A stretch of 64,000 bases of DNA from Phalacrocorax aristotelis (Eukaryota; Chordata; Aves; Suliformes; Phalacrocoracidae). This document shows, in pieces, positions 25,563 through 36,707 of this stretch. The translations under genes were made by a program, and so were the position numbers. The stretch spans positions 6,894,850 through 6,958,849 of the forward strand of contig NC_134284.1 of assembly GCF_949628215.1 (NCBI RefSeq), in the 5' to 3' direction. Numbering within the stretch: the stretch's first letter is position 1; each line of letters opens with the position of its first letter. The notes under the pieces were generated by a model. That model worked only from the letters and a program-made list of their open reading frames with translations. It had not been told where the DNA came from and did no database searches.

Positions 25563-28500
25563 CCTGCTATTCTTGCAAAGATACTTCAACTATTCTTACT
25601 TTTTTGCCTCCGTACATGTAACCCAAAGGGAAAACAGTGATGTGAGAGTCCAAAATGTAAGAAGGAGAAAATTCAGAAATATTGTACATGTAGAAAGTAA
25701 CAATAGGTGTTTCAGATATAAATCAGGGGCCAGATTTGCAAAAGTACTTATCTGCCAAAAATGTAAATATGTGCTTGCTGAGATTTACAAAATATAGATA
25801 ACTGGATACTGTTAAAAATCTGCATCTTAATGTCTGTAAATACCTTTGTAAATCCACCACTCAGAATTTGGTTTTTCCACTGTATAGAAAACTGCATACG
25901 AAATGTACATGTTCACTGTATATGAAAACTGGATGGTTTTCAGGTAAAATATAATGCAAATCAAATGGATGGGTGCATGCATGCACATACAACATTTTGA
26001 TTTAAGGAAACAGCAATACAGTGGAATTATATAAAAAATAGCTGTCCTTGAAATATTATTTTCAGCTCAAGGATCTAACAGTGACAGTTAAGCAAGGAAA
26101 TAAGATGTTGCTCTTATGTACATATCACACTCCACAGTACCCACAGAAACAGTCTAGCTGATCTTAACGCTTAGCAGTTTGCAGAAAGAGAAGAGTGAGT
26201 TTGAGAGGGATGAAAAAGAACTCCAGCACTCAATGCAGTTGTGCAGTGTAACTCACAAATATGCTTCCTTCATCCTGAGAAGCACTGGTGTAGTGTAAAA
26301 TGTACCTGCTCGGTTTTCAAGTGTTGCACACCTTTGTCATTTTGTTGTCTTGGTCTTACAGCCTCATCTGAAGTGCAAGGCAGTCTTCTTACTAGCTTTG
26401 GCTGAATACTTCATATATGAAGCAGAGGAAATAATCAGAGACAGCTCTTTTCATTTTCAGCAGGGCTTATATTTACCAAGATGCTTTTCAAAGGCTTGTT
26501 TTCAGGTGTCCTAAAAAATATTCTCTACCCTTCACAGTTTCTTCTTAGCTTGATGTTCGGTCTGCATTTGCCCTTTCCTGTCCTGCTCTCATCAACAGCC
26601 ACTACCCTTTCCCCTCAGAAAAACAGCTCTTGTGGATGAATTTTTGCCCAAGGAAATTGTATATGCTTCCCTTTGGGTAACCTGCAATGCAGTGGGACAC
26701 ACTGCAGCCTGTACTTCCTCTGCTAGAACAGATTGTTTTACTCTAATCCTTTTCCCTTTCTTCATGTGACTCAACCCATACCAGGGAATAAAAATTTCTA
26801 GGAGGCATGTAGTTTGATATTTTGCTTTTGCCTGACTGCTTGTAAAAGTCTGTCTCTATTATAAATATGTGATACAGAAAATGTTCTTTAAGATTGCTAG
26901 GTGTTTTGCATAGGGGGATATAATACTTTATTATGTAAACTCAGCCTTCTTTGAGACTTCAGTCTCTAAAAAACTGCTCAATTACTGCAAAACATCATGT
27001 TATTTTGAGTTTAAATTTCTTTAGATGCCAAGAACTACACTTCTAGCTGCGAACAAAATTGCTATAATTTGACCAGCATACATAAGCCCACTTAAAGATC
27101 AGTAACTAGGTTTCTTTCAGCTAAGTTCTATAAAAGGTCTCATCTTGTACATGTTCCAATGGCTCTCCTAACAAATACTGACTCTAGACAAAATGCAGTT
27201 ATCAGTTTATTTGGGATTTTGCTTAAAATACAGCTGGGAATGATATCAACTTTTACAAAATAATAATGTAGAGATTCTTGTAGAAAGCTTGTTTAGAAAG
27301 GAGGAAAGTGGCTCCATTGCTCCCTTGAGCCCTGGGGAAAAAGTCTTACAACCACATTTCTCACTTTCCATGGGAAGGTTCAGTCTCCAGGTTATAGAGG
27401 TCACCTTTGCAAAAACACAGACAATCCCCTACCCGTCTTGGCTGAAGCTGTACCAAAAAAACCCCAGATAAAGCTTGCATGTATCATAGTGATGGAAGGA
27501 AATAAGAGGAAGACAGACAGCATGCATGTTTCTGCAACGTAATGTTTAGCATACTGATCAGTGGTGGAAGAATAGGAACTAAGGTCTCAAGGTACATTTC
27601 CCGTGTAACATAAAACAGCTGTGCTAGGAGCAAGAATCAGAATAAAGGTCTTTTTGCTTCAGCATAAACGAGATCTTAGCTTTAGAGCCTTGTCTCTCCC
27701 TTTCCTGCTTTCCACTGCAGCTTTCTTTTCCCAAAGTGCAAAGGTAACACGTGATGTTCTTATCCTTCCCCACAGGTCCTGAGCTGAGAGCAAATAAGCT
27801 GATCATGAGGATCAGACTTCATGAGACATAGATTAAAAATCAAAATACTGCCAAATCAAAACAATAAACATCTCATTTGTCCCCATACCTGTGAATATCC
27901 AGTGTAAATTAAACTGCAGAGAATTACTGGTCACTGCAGCTGATCTTTACTTCCCCAAGTGGAAGATTCCAGCTTTGATTTTAATATTTTCTCTTGTGAT
28001 TGAGTGGTTGTAGATGACTTCTACCACACCTGCTGTGGAGATCTCTTCCCCATCACTGAACAGGAAAACACCACGCAGTTGTCCCCCGGAGTGTGAACGC
28101 GCTACGTGGAGACATCTTTTATCATTGTCATTCTGCCAGAACGTTATTCCCCGTATTATTTAAGTTCTGAGTGTATCAGGTCATCAGCTGTGTGGTCTTT
28201 TGTCAGAAAGTTGGCTTAAACTAATCAAACACAAAAGACTACAGCCTCGACATTAGGGAATATCAGTGCAGGGAATCTGCTCAGTGCCACCTGTTCTCCT
28301 GCAATCATGTAGCTCTGTAATACACTATTATCATTGCTAGTAGCAAGCCATAAGCTTTGTACTGAATTTGCACAGCCTCAGGACTGAAGTTTCCCAGGCC
28401 TGCTCTGTCTGAGCTTTCCTGACCTGCCTGCAGCTTTGTTTTACTTGGTTTAGCTGTAACAGCAATATTTTTAATTGTCTAGGTGTCTGTGGCTAACTTG

Positions 28501-31500
28501 TTTCACTTTTATTTATCTTTGTATGATATCACCGTAGTTTTACTAACCTAGCATAACAATGTAGCATAGAAAATATAAGCCTGACATGTAAATAGAGGTC
28601 TCAAGAGGTGAAGACAGATGATGTCATGTGGAGGAATACAGGCATGGGATGATAAAAGATGGGGCACGGACTGGCTCTGGAGGACCCACAACTGCAAAAA
28701 AACATCTCAGCAGCCCATTTAAGAAATGCAGACCCAGAGATGGCCAAAACCTAGATTAGTAACAAAGAGTACAAAGAAATACTATCTGAAGTACATAAAA
28801 GGTACCAGATATAGTAAAACGTGGTTAACACAGACCTGCAGGCCTACAAAGCAAGAGCAAGATGGACAAGCGTGTTAGCTAACATATAAAAAGATCCAAG
28901 TGGATCCTACAGCAAGGAAGAAGAAATCATCAACATGAGCATCCTATCTCTCTTAGTGAAGGACTCAGGCGGTCATTGTAACACTCCCCACTCCCCCCCA
29001 TCAAAATAAAAACACTGACATTAGGACCAAAGGAGCAGAGGAAAGGTGAGTATAACATCAGGAACGGGTAGAAACTGAGTGCACGTATGACAATTTTAAC
29101 TGTCTTTTTATTCCTGCTTTTGCTGTAATAACTAGATCTGCATTAATAATGATTAGATTCTTAAATTTCAGCTATATAACAATAAATTTTTGGCTTTATA
29201 TATATGTACACATATGTATACTTCAGGTGCACTTCCTCTTTGCCCACAAAACAAGATTTTGAGCATAACGTGCTGGGTTCTGAGAGTTTGGTTCTCACTG
29301 GGAGCAATTCCATGGGTTATACTAGATCTCTGCTGCTAAGGGTCTGGAAATGAATTCACGTAAAACCAAGAAAACAACACCAAAAAAATCAAAATAATTT
29401 CCTACTGCATAAAACCAAAATACAGGTAAGTATTAAAATTCAGGCACGCCATTCCAACACTACTGAATTTGCATGGTAGCTATTTTACTTGCTATACTTT
29501 ATTAAGAACCTTTCATTCTTTTTTCACCAAATATTTAAGCTTTAAAATATTCTGCAGTAAAACAATGCCACCTAACCGGCTTAGCTTATTTTGCTGCACC
29601 AGAATATCCCTAACTGGATGGCAGTCCCATAAAACGTGTTTTTGATACAGAACCAAGAGGAACTGCAGTTCTGGTAATTCTTCTGCAAATGTCAATTGTA
29701 ATATAGTTGGAAATACTTTACTCTGAGCCTAATGTTCTAGCAAAGAAAATCCCCCCAAAAGTACTCTGGTAACATTTATGTCACAGCATGGGTGGCAGTG
29801 CTGATGGAATGAAACAATCCATGGACTAGTTTTATCCTGCTGGGCAAATTTTTATCACTGTGTGCTGAAATCCAGAAGTGATTAGCATACCAGAAAGACA
29901 TGCGGTGCCATCCCTAGTTCTTTGTCAGAAAAGAGAAGCTTCATTTTAGGTAGCATTTCAAAAATTTTGGAACAAGGAAGGCTGATGAAAACCCTTGTAG
30001 CGGTTGAGTCCAAGGTCAGCCCTGGAAGCAGTATGGGAGCCCCAGATTTCCCAGTTCCTGCTTACCAGAGGAGAGGAAAAGAGCACAAATCACTGCTTCA
30101 AAAAATTCACAATTGTAGAAGAAAATAAGCCAACTTTTTTTTTTTAATCTTTGCACCTTCTGTAGTCATTTGCATGAACATAACATCGTATAAAATCACC
30201 CCGATGGCTGAGGAAAAAGAGAAACTTGAATTGTAGACTTGTTTACTGATTTTCAATAAAATAAAAGTATGTGACTGCCTATGGAGAACAGGTCAAATGC
30301 TTCAAAAGCACACACATACATTCAGATACATAGTGAAGTGCTACCTATAACTTTAAGCCTCTAACTTAGGCCTCAAAAGAGTGCAGGTTCCCCATATAAC
30401 CAGCAGGAAAAAAACCCAGGTGCTTCTAAAGAGTGATTCCAAATATTTAAATTAAACCTAGCCTTATTCAGGTACCTTTAATCACCCACAAGATGTACCC
30501 CATCCACCACGAAGGACATGTGGAACCGAGGTGCTGAATGCAGGCACCTTAACAGGCTTCGAGTGTAGGCACTGAAAATACTTCTCTCTTTCTGCCACCA
30601 TAGTGTAAACACACATTCAGCCCACTCTGAATGAGAAGAAATTGCATGTAGCCCTTGCAAATTTTTTGTCCTTTAGCCACACAAGCTGGAGATGGAAAAC
30701 GTTTATACATTCACATTTTATAATATTTAACGAATGTTTAGCTGTTTCAAGCAGTGGAAGTGTATTATTTCCTTTTGAAGTTGTTTTACAACTTAAAGAT
30801 TCTTGCAGAAAATATCACCTCTTTTCCTTATTTAATGTAATTGCAAAAGACATTCCTTTCTATCATGAAAAGTAATTCCATCAATTTCTGCTGTGCTTAT
30901 GAACCTACATTTTCAGAAATATATTTGCATGTACTCAAGCACTTGTATCAGTTATCATTTAGAAAATTTAAGTTTTTGTAATTTTTCCTCATAAATCAGT
31001 CCCTTCTACCCACCAAACATGCCTATTTCTTTTCTTTTCAGCCCTCCTAATATAAGGCAGGGTTTTTTCTTCTGTTATGGCATGTCCATCACTTACCACT
31101 TGCTCAAAACACAGTGTTGCTATGAGCATTGCTTGGATTCCTCCCCCGTTAATTTTCTTATATAAAGAAAAGTTGACTGCCTGTAAAATGGAGGAGCACC
31201 TAGAAGTTGGAGTAGGCTATACATGTTGAAGTGTCTTGTTATAGTCAAGGTTTCTCATAAAGATTTTCTGTATTACTTTTTACAAATCATACCATATCTA
31301 CATCATCAGATTAAGATCCTTTCAATAGAGTAAAACAAGGTGCAGGAGTCAGTCTTGCCCCTAATACTCACTTTACTAACACTCACAACCATCTCCCTGT
31401 ACCTCAGCTACCTTGACATGAATGTTCACATGAACGTAACTGGAGCAGAAGTCTCCTGCTCCACATTGGAAGCACTGGTTGTCTTCCAAGCATTCAGGTT

Positions 31501-32645
31501 TTGCATAGCTAGCATAATAGTTCCCCCTTCATCTTTTATCCTATGGGACAAGTCCCTGATCCAGGTTACATTTAATTTCCCTCCTTAATGAATGCTATTC
31601 ATAAAGGTATGTCTATGCTACTCAGCTAAGTACTAATATGCAATATAAAGGGTACATCAGGACTGCAATCTGCTGTTAGAGGGTACCAGATGGACAGCAT
31701 ATCAGGAATTACATTTAAGGATAGTTCAGAAGATCCTACATTCCCTGATAAACCTTCTTATATTGACTAGTGTCAGTATATCCAGGATATTAATTTAGCC
31801 TTCTTTTTCTTCATCCCATCGTTATGTTATGGATGATCAAACGCCTGCAGTATGATATTGCATGAAAAGATGCAGGGTCATTTAAATGGTGAGATTACTG
31901 ACACAATTACACAATAATTTCCAACACAGGATAGGAATATTCCTTTCTCTCCTATTAATATTTGCTTTTAAAAAAAAAAAAATCCAGGTCCTTTATCGGC
32001 TCAGAGTTTTCACATAACTGAAATTAGCAGCATTAATCTTCTCTTCTGCAATAAAAAACATGTATAAAAATTACACAGCAATAGCCTTAATACCATCTAT
32101 TTTCCAATTCAAAGGCTAAACTAGACTCTCACACTGCTGCCTGGACACATTACTCTAGCGTGGCAGATTTGTCACTATAGCAGGAAAATGCTTTTCTTTT
32201 GTTCCTTGACTCCTTCTTAAATCAGCTGAAGATCAAGTTATTTCTTCCCATTTTAAACACTGAAAAAAAGGGAAGTGTGGGGTATGGGGGAAACAGCCAT
32301 TTTATTTTTTCTAAAGAGTGCGTTAAAAGAATAGCAGCACACAGGAGGAAAAGCACAACGATGCTGTAAAACAACCCAGTGTTCTGTATTTAAAAGCGAA
32401 AAAGATTAGTACAAATTCATTCCATTAGGTTAGCTTGCTTTTCTTTTCACAGATACCGGCAGCTAGGATTTGCATAAAGTAGAACTTCAGTTTTGCTTTG
32501 CGATATTCTGACATTCTGAGCCTAACAAAGGCTGCCTATGATTTCCAGGTCTTTTTGCCCTTCAAGTAAACTGTAATAAGCAAAGGGAAGATGCACACAA
32601 GGGCCCCTGCATTAAAACGCTGCTCTTCCTGCAACAGGAGGAGAT
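25563..32645. other. AT-rich non-coding DNA
   Basis: No frame exceeds about 82 codons and none shows a known motif. A POU octamer (ATGCAAAT, 25954-25961) lies 11 bp before a perfect 14-bp palindrome (GTGCATGCATGCAC, 25973-25986). No simple repeat of note, RNA gene or transposon was recognised. Confidence 0.55.
25954..25986. promoter_or_regulatory. POU octamer next to a 14-bp palindrome
   Basis: ATGCAAAT (25954-25961) is the exact octamer bound by POU-domain factors. GTGCATGCATGCAC (25973-25986) is its own reverse complement. Both are short enough to occur by chance in AT-rich DNA, so this is only a candidate. Confidence 0.2.
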
Positions 32646-32658
32646 TGCCATCTACTGG
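32646..32658 (-). promoter_or_regulatory. CTCF core match
   Basis: The minus strand reads CCAGTAGATGGCA, which satisfies all 13 positions of the simplified CTCF core CCA-S-Y-AG-R-K-GG-C-R. The flank upstream of the core (AAA) is not the favoured CTG/TGG type, so affinity may be low. It lies about 300 bp from the tandem repeat and the CpG-enriched block at 33.09-33.85 kb. Confidence 0.4.
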
Positions 32659-32950
32659 TTTCTGGTATCTACATGAAGTCAGGCAAAGGGTATTTGAGTG
32701 AGGATCTCCGCAGTGACTTTTCTTTAAAGTAGCCAATATTTTTCACTTCCCGTTCTTCATAAGCCTATTCAAAGCACAGATTCGCATAAATAAGCATTTA
32801 TTTGAAAATAAATCCAGGCTGTGTGGTCACCGGTTCCAATTCAGCTGTGCAGGTAGTTGATGTTATAGACGGCATGTAGCATCCGCATAATGTAAAGTTC
32901 TGCCATTTCAAAGATAAGGCTGAATGACAGTGGTATAATAGTACAGTTTC

Positions 32951-33033
32951 TGATACATGTGGATCATATGTGATATTCTGATACATGTGGATACATATGG
33001 ATATATGTGGATACATATGTGATACATATGGAT
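32951..33033. repeat. degenerate tandem array, unit near GATACATATGG(A)
   Basis: Variants such as GATACATGTGG, GATACATATGG and GATATATGTGG follow each other with small spacers. The unit is partly palindromic (ATACATATGTAT-like), so copies resemble each other on both strands. Confidence 0.7.
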
Positions 33034-33089
33034 GACATCATACATATCTGCCGAAATATGGTTCTTCTGAATGGCAAGAGAGTACCATT

Positions 33090-33850
33090 CTATCAGAAAA
33101 GCATAAGCTGGGAAGCAGCGCTGTGCAGACAGCCCGAGGATGCGCTGTGTCTGCGTGACGGCACATGGAAGTCTTACAAGTGTCTGCATCACTTTGGTAC
33201 CCTCACCACAGCAGTGCGGCTTTTGGCACAAGGCGTCACGCGTGCTGCATAACGCACTCAGCCCGGCCACTGCGGCGGCCAGGTAACTTCCCACTCCTGG
33301 GCAGTGGTGCATAAAAACACCCATGACATCATGCTTCTGCATAAGATATTCCTGCTCACAACTGCTCAGCTCATCCTTCTTTTGGGCATTGTGTCTGTCT
33401 TGCTGACAGAAAGGCATGGATGCCCATTCACTGTAGAGTAGGGTAAATTGCCCGTGTAAATTGGGATAGTGCTAAAATACTGCTCTGCGAACAGAAGCAG
33501 CTGACACAGGCACATACTCCATCTCACGAGCTCTGCTCAGGGCCACTGACCTCTCGCGGGGTAGACAGAGAGCACAGCAGCACTTAAATTGTGACATGGC
33601 TGTCGGCCACTGGATATTTTTGAGAGTCCTGGGAGAGAAGCGCGCAGCAGTATTGTGGCCCTGCTTTGCTCCCCGCAGAGCTGCACGCACACTGCTCAAA
33701 CACAGGCAGACACACACACTGCCCTGTGCTGATGCATCGCGCTTTTCTCGCAGCCCATTTTCTAGTCCAAGAGAAAAACGGCTTGAGACAGCACAGGCGG
33801 CTTTTAAACAGGAATATAAAGTAGCGCAGGTATAGATGGCTACTCTGGAA
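33090..33850. other. CpG-enriched non-coding block
   Basis: I count roughly 30 CpG dinucleotides in about 750 bp, against very few in the flanks. GC content looks near one half, so it falls short of a CpG island. Such patches often mark distal regulatory DNA or older GC-rich insertions. It carries the open minus-strand frame described separately. Confidence 0.45.
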
Positions 33851-33948
33851 ACATGAAAAAAACATTTTGCATGGTAAGAGTCTAAGGGAGCATGGCACAT
33901 GAATGGCTCTACCCACACAGCAGCACTCGACTGTATTCTGCAGCATCA

Positions 33949-34243
33949 CCAATGAATACATGAGTCGTGAAACGCCTAATACTCAGGAGTAACCCATTAC
34001 TCCAAGGTGCCCGAGAGCTTAACTTGGCACTCCCTGCCATCCAGCCTGCCTTCCTGGTTACCCGTGACCTTGGTGAAACAGCTGCTGAGCAGAGAAGCAG
34101 GCTGAGAAAAAAAAAATGAAATTATTTCTTGACCATTCCGGTAGTTAATTTAGATGTAAGGCAGTTAATCACTAAATGCAGTACTCTCTGCGTTACATTT
34201 CAGTTTCATAGGAGCATAAGCCTCAGATGGCATCAATACCCGT

Positions 34244-34279
<36 letters not shown>

Positions 34280-36632
34280 ACACGTGCATCTGTATCGCTT
34301 GGAATTTCGGGTTCGGTATTTGTTTTCTAGCTAGAGCAGTACCTTTCAAGAGAGCGCACCCTCTCCAGAAGCAGGCATTTGCTTGCAAAAGTTAGAGGAC
34401 ATATTTCACTGATATGAAAAATGCTTTGAGTAATTATTTTGCTTTTCAACCACCAAGGAAAAAATCCAAGAAACTGTAATCCTGTTTTAAATGAAATTTC
34501 AATACAGCTTCTATGATGGCTACACTGCCTTCCCTTCCGTAATGTATTGTTCAAAATTCTTAATGCTACAGTGCACTGGAATTCATGTTTGCAGTCATTT
34601 CTCTATAACTATTCCATCTCTTTCCTAATCAGTATGCTGAATGACTGCATATTTAGTACATATTCCTTAGACTGATTCCTTCCTCCCAGGTGAATTGTTT
34701 AACATTTTTCTACATTACACTGCATTTGCTACCTGGTAGTTCACTTACTTAAATGATCCAGAATCTTCTGTGTTTTGGTTTGGTTTTTACCACCTGTTTT
34801 ATTTCTTTTAGAAAAAAAAATACATAGATAAATTTAATAAAAACAACAATAAATATTAGAAAATTCAGTTTTTAAAAAGGTTTCAAACAGCTTCTATTTG
34901 CTATCCATTCTTTTCCCTAGGATAAGATCAGAATGCTGTTTTTCATTAGAAACTAAAATAAACACTTTGAATTAAATGTGTCTGTAATAATTCCAAAGAT
35001 AATTCTGAAATAATGCGGTCAGGTATAAATTAAGTGAATGAATGTTTATCTCTTGGATTTGTAAGCAGACATTTACAATTTGTAAATAAAAAGTAAGATC
35101 ATCACAGACCCATCTTTATGCAAATGATTTATAGTTTTAGAACTTGCTTAGAAGAGCAATTTAGCATTATTTTCAAAATGTGCACCTGACAAGAACTTAC
35201 ATAATACAGGGCAATACCTTTATGACCAGATACAGACACGATAAATCTCAGTCCTACCCTATGTTGATCCTGTTTGAGACATAGGTAAAACATGCCTTCA
35301 CAGACATTTTATTCTAGAGGAAAGAAATTTATATTGTGGTACCTATTATCTGATTAGGCTGAGATTTTATTAACCCATCTGATGCACTGCTCCTCTATCA
35401 GACTTCCATTTGCAGCAGCGCAAGTCTGTTTCCACTACATTCTCAATTTGTAACAATAAGGAAGCTTTCTTTTACTTCAAATGTATTAAAGGGCAGAAAT
35501 AGAGAAAATTCTCTCTGCAACCATCGTCCTACAAATTAAGTCGTAAATTGCTTTACAGAACACATGTAGCTCCACCAGCCAGTCCGCGACCTCTGCTGCC
35601 CTATTTTCAAATAGCCCTCCAAATTTGTGTTGCAGCTTTTTTCAAGGTGGGTGACATTCACATCTGTGCACCAAAGGAGTTATTGGCCTTCATAAGACTT
35701 AAAACAAATATTACATGAACACTATTCTGGTCTTCCCCATGGCCCTAAAAAGCCTGGAGCGTGTTTTAACGACCCAATTTCCTTCGTGCCTTTACAAAGG
35801 TGTCTGGTTTTCTTTGAATCTTGCTGTTTTGATTTCTTATCACAAAGCCTTCTCTGTGGACATGTTATCACTGGCAAGTGTTGCAGGATGGAGCAGGTTG
35901 TAATTTCTTATATTTATGCTCCCTGCTTTAATCAGAATGGCATTTATATAAACCCCTCCTGCTAGAATTTAACCTGCCTTTCCAGAGCTCTCCGATCTAT
36001 AGGCTGAATCACCCTGAATACGTGTGCTGCACGTTCCCTTTCCTCCTGCACAGCCTTGCAGAAAGATCACGGTATGAACCCATGCCTCCTCTGCGGTCAG
36101 TGTAACCAGAGGGGACCCCACCGTGCACAGAAACCCAACCACACGTGTCCCTTCCTTAACACAGCAGTCAAGCAGTTTGCGGGTTGCTGCTGCCCAGTGA
36201 GCTGCATTTTTCATTTCATGCTAGTTCACAGTGGCATTACTTATACCCCTCTCTGACCATCATCAGGCTTTTTTGAAACGTTACCTACCAATCTATACTG
36301 CAGCTCCTGTTACTGCAGTGTCTCAGTATTTACTGGCTTTATCCCTGCACTTCTGTAAGACTGGAAATAAAAGGGGAACAGTGTGGGCACAAAGAGAGAA
36401 ATAACTACGCTGCCACACAGAGGTCTCAGGCAGAACAAGGCAGGGGGCCAGGTGTCCAGCATTTAAAACCAGCATCCATCTCACTTCATCCTATTTCTCA
36501 GCACCGTTTGCAGCACAAATCACATAGTTCCACAAAGGACAAACAAGGATTAGAAAAACAGAGGAAAATATATGCCTCTGTGTGAATGGCATGGAGATTA
36601 GGAGCTGACTTGTGTCTGAAGGGACAGAGTTT
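33949..36632. other. AT-rich non-coding DNA
   Basis: No exon recognised. It contains the GT dinucleotide repeat at 34248-34276 and an exact POU octamer near 35117. The rest is unremarkable on inspection. Confidence 0.55.
34248..34276. repeat. (GT)n microsatellite
   Basis: An uninterrupted GT run of 29 nt, flanked on both sides by CACGTG-containing sequence. It is a likely length-polymorphic marker and potential Z-DNA. Confidence 0.95.
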
Positions 36633-36707
36633 CAGCTGGTGTAAACTGGCCTGATTTTATTGACATCAGTGAAGTTACATTATTTACACCAGCTTAGGAT
36701 CTAGCTC
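36633..36707. repeat. relic of an old interspersed repeat with a self-complementary core
   Basis: CAGCTGGTGTAAA at the left pairs with TTTACACCAGCTTAGG at the right. TTGACATCAGTGAAGTTAC in the middle is also partly self-complementary, and the copy ends in GGATCTAGCTC. This layout matches a family I know from bird, crocodile and turtle DNA (tail of GGATCTGGCCC type). I cannot name it with certainty. Confidence 0.5.

Larger units (their letters stand above)
32908..33945 (-). other. unusually open minus-strand frame, coding status doubtful
   Basis: In one minus-strand frame there is only a single stop codon (TAG at 33472-33474) between the upstream stop at 33946-33948 and position 32908. This leaves open stretches of about 157 and 188 codons in the same frame. 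The predicted residues are Cys- and His-rich in places and show no family I recognise. The C-terminal part runs into the ATACATATGG-like tandem repeat and is low-complexity. There is no clear ATG near the upstream end and no splice pattern I can defend. Reduced stop frequency from the locally higher GC explains part of the openness. It may be chance, a relic of a coding sequence or part of an unrecognised transcript. Confidence 0.15.

Noticed and set aside
34680..34760. Possible old retroelement fragment with CTACATTACACTGCATTTGC
   Set aside because: The similarity I remember is too vague and the segment too diverged to call without a repeat library.
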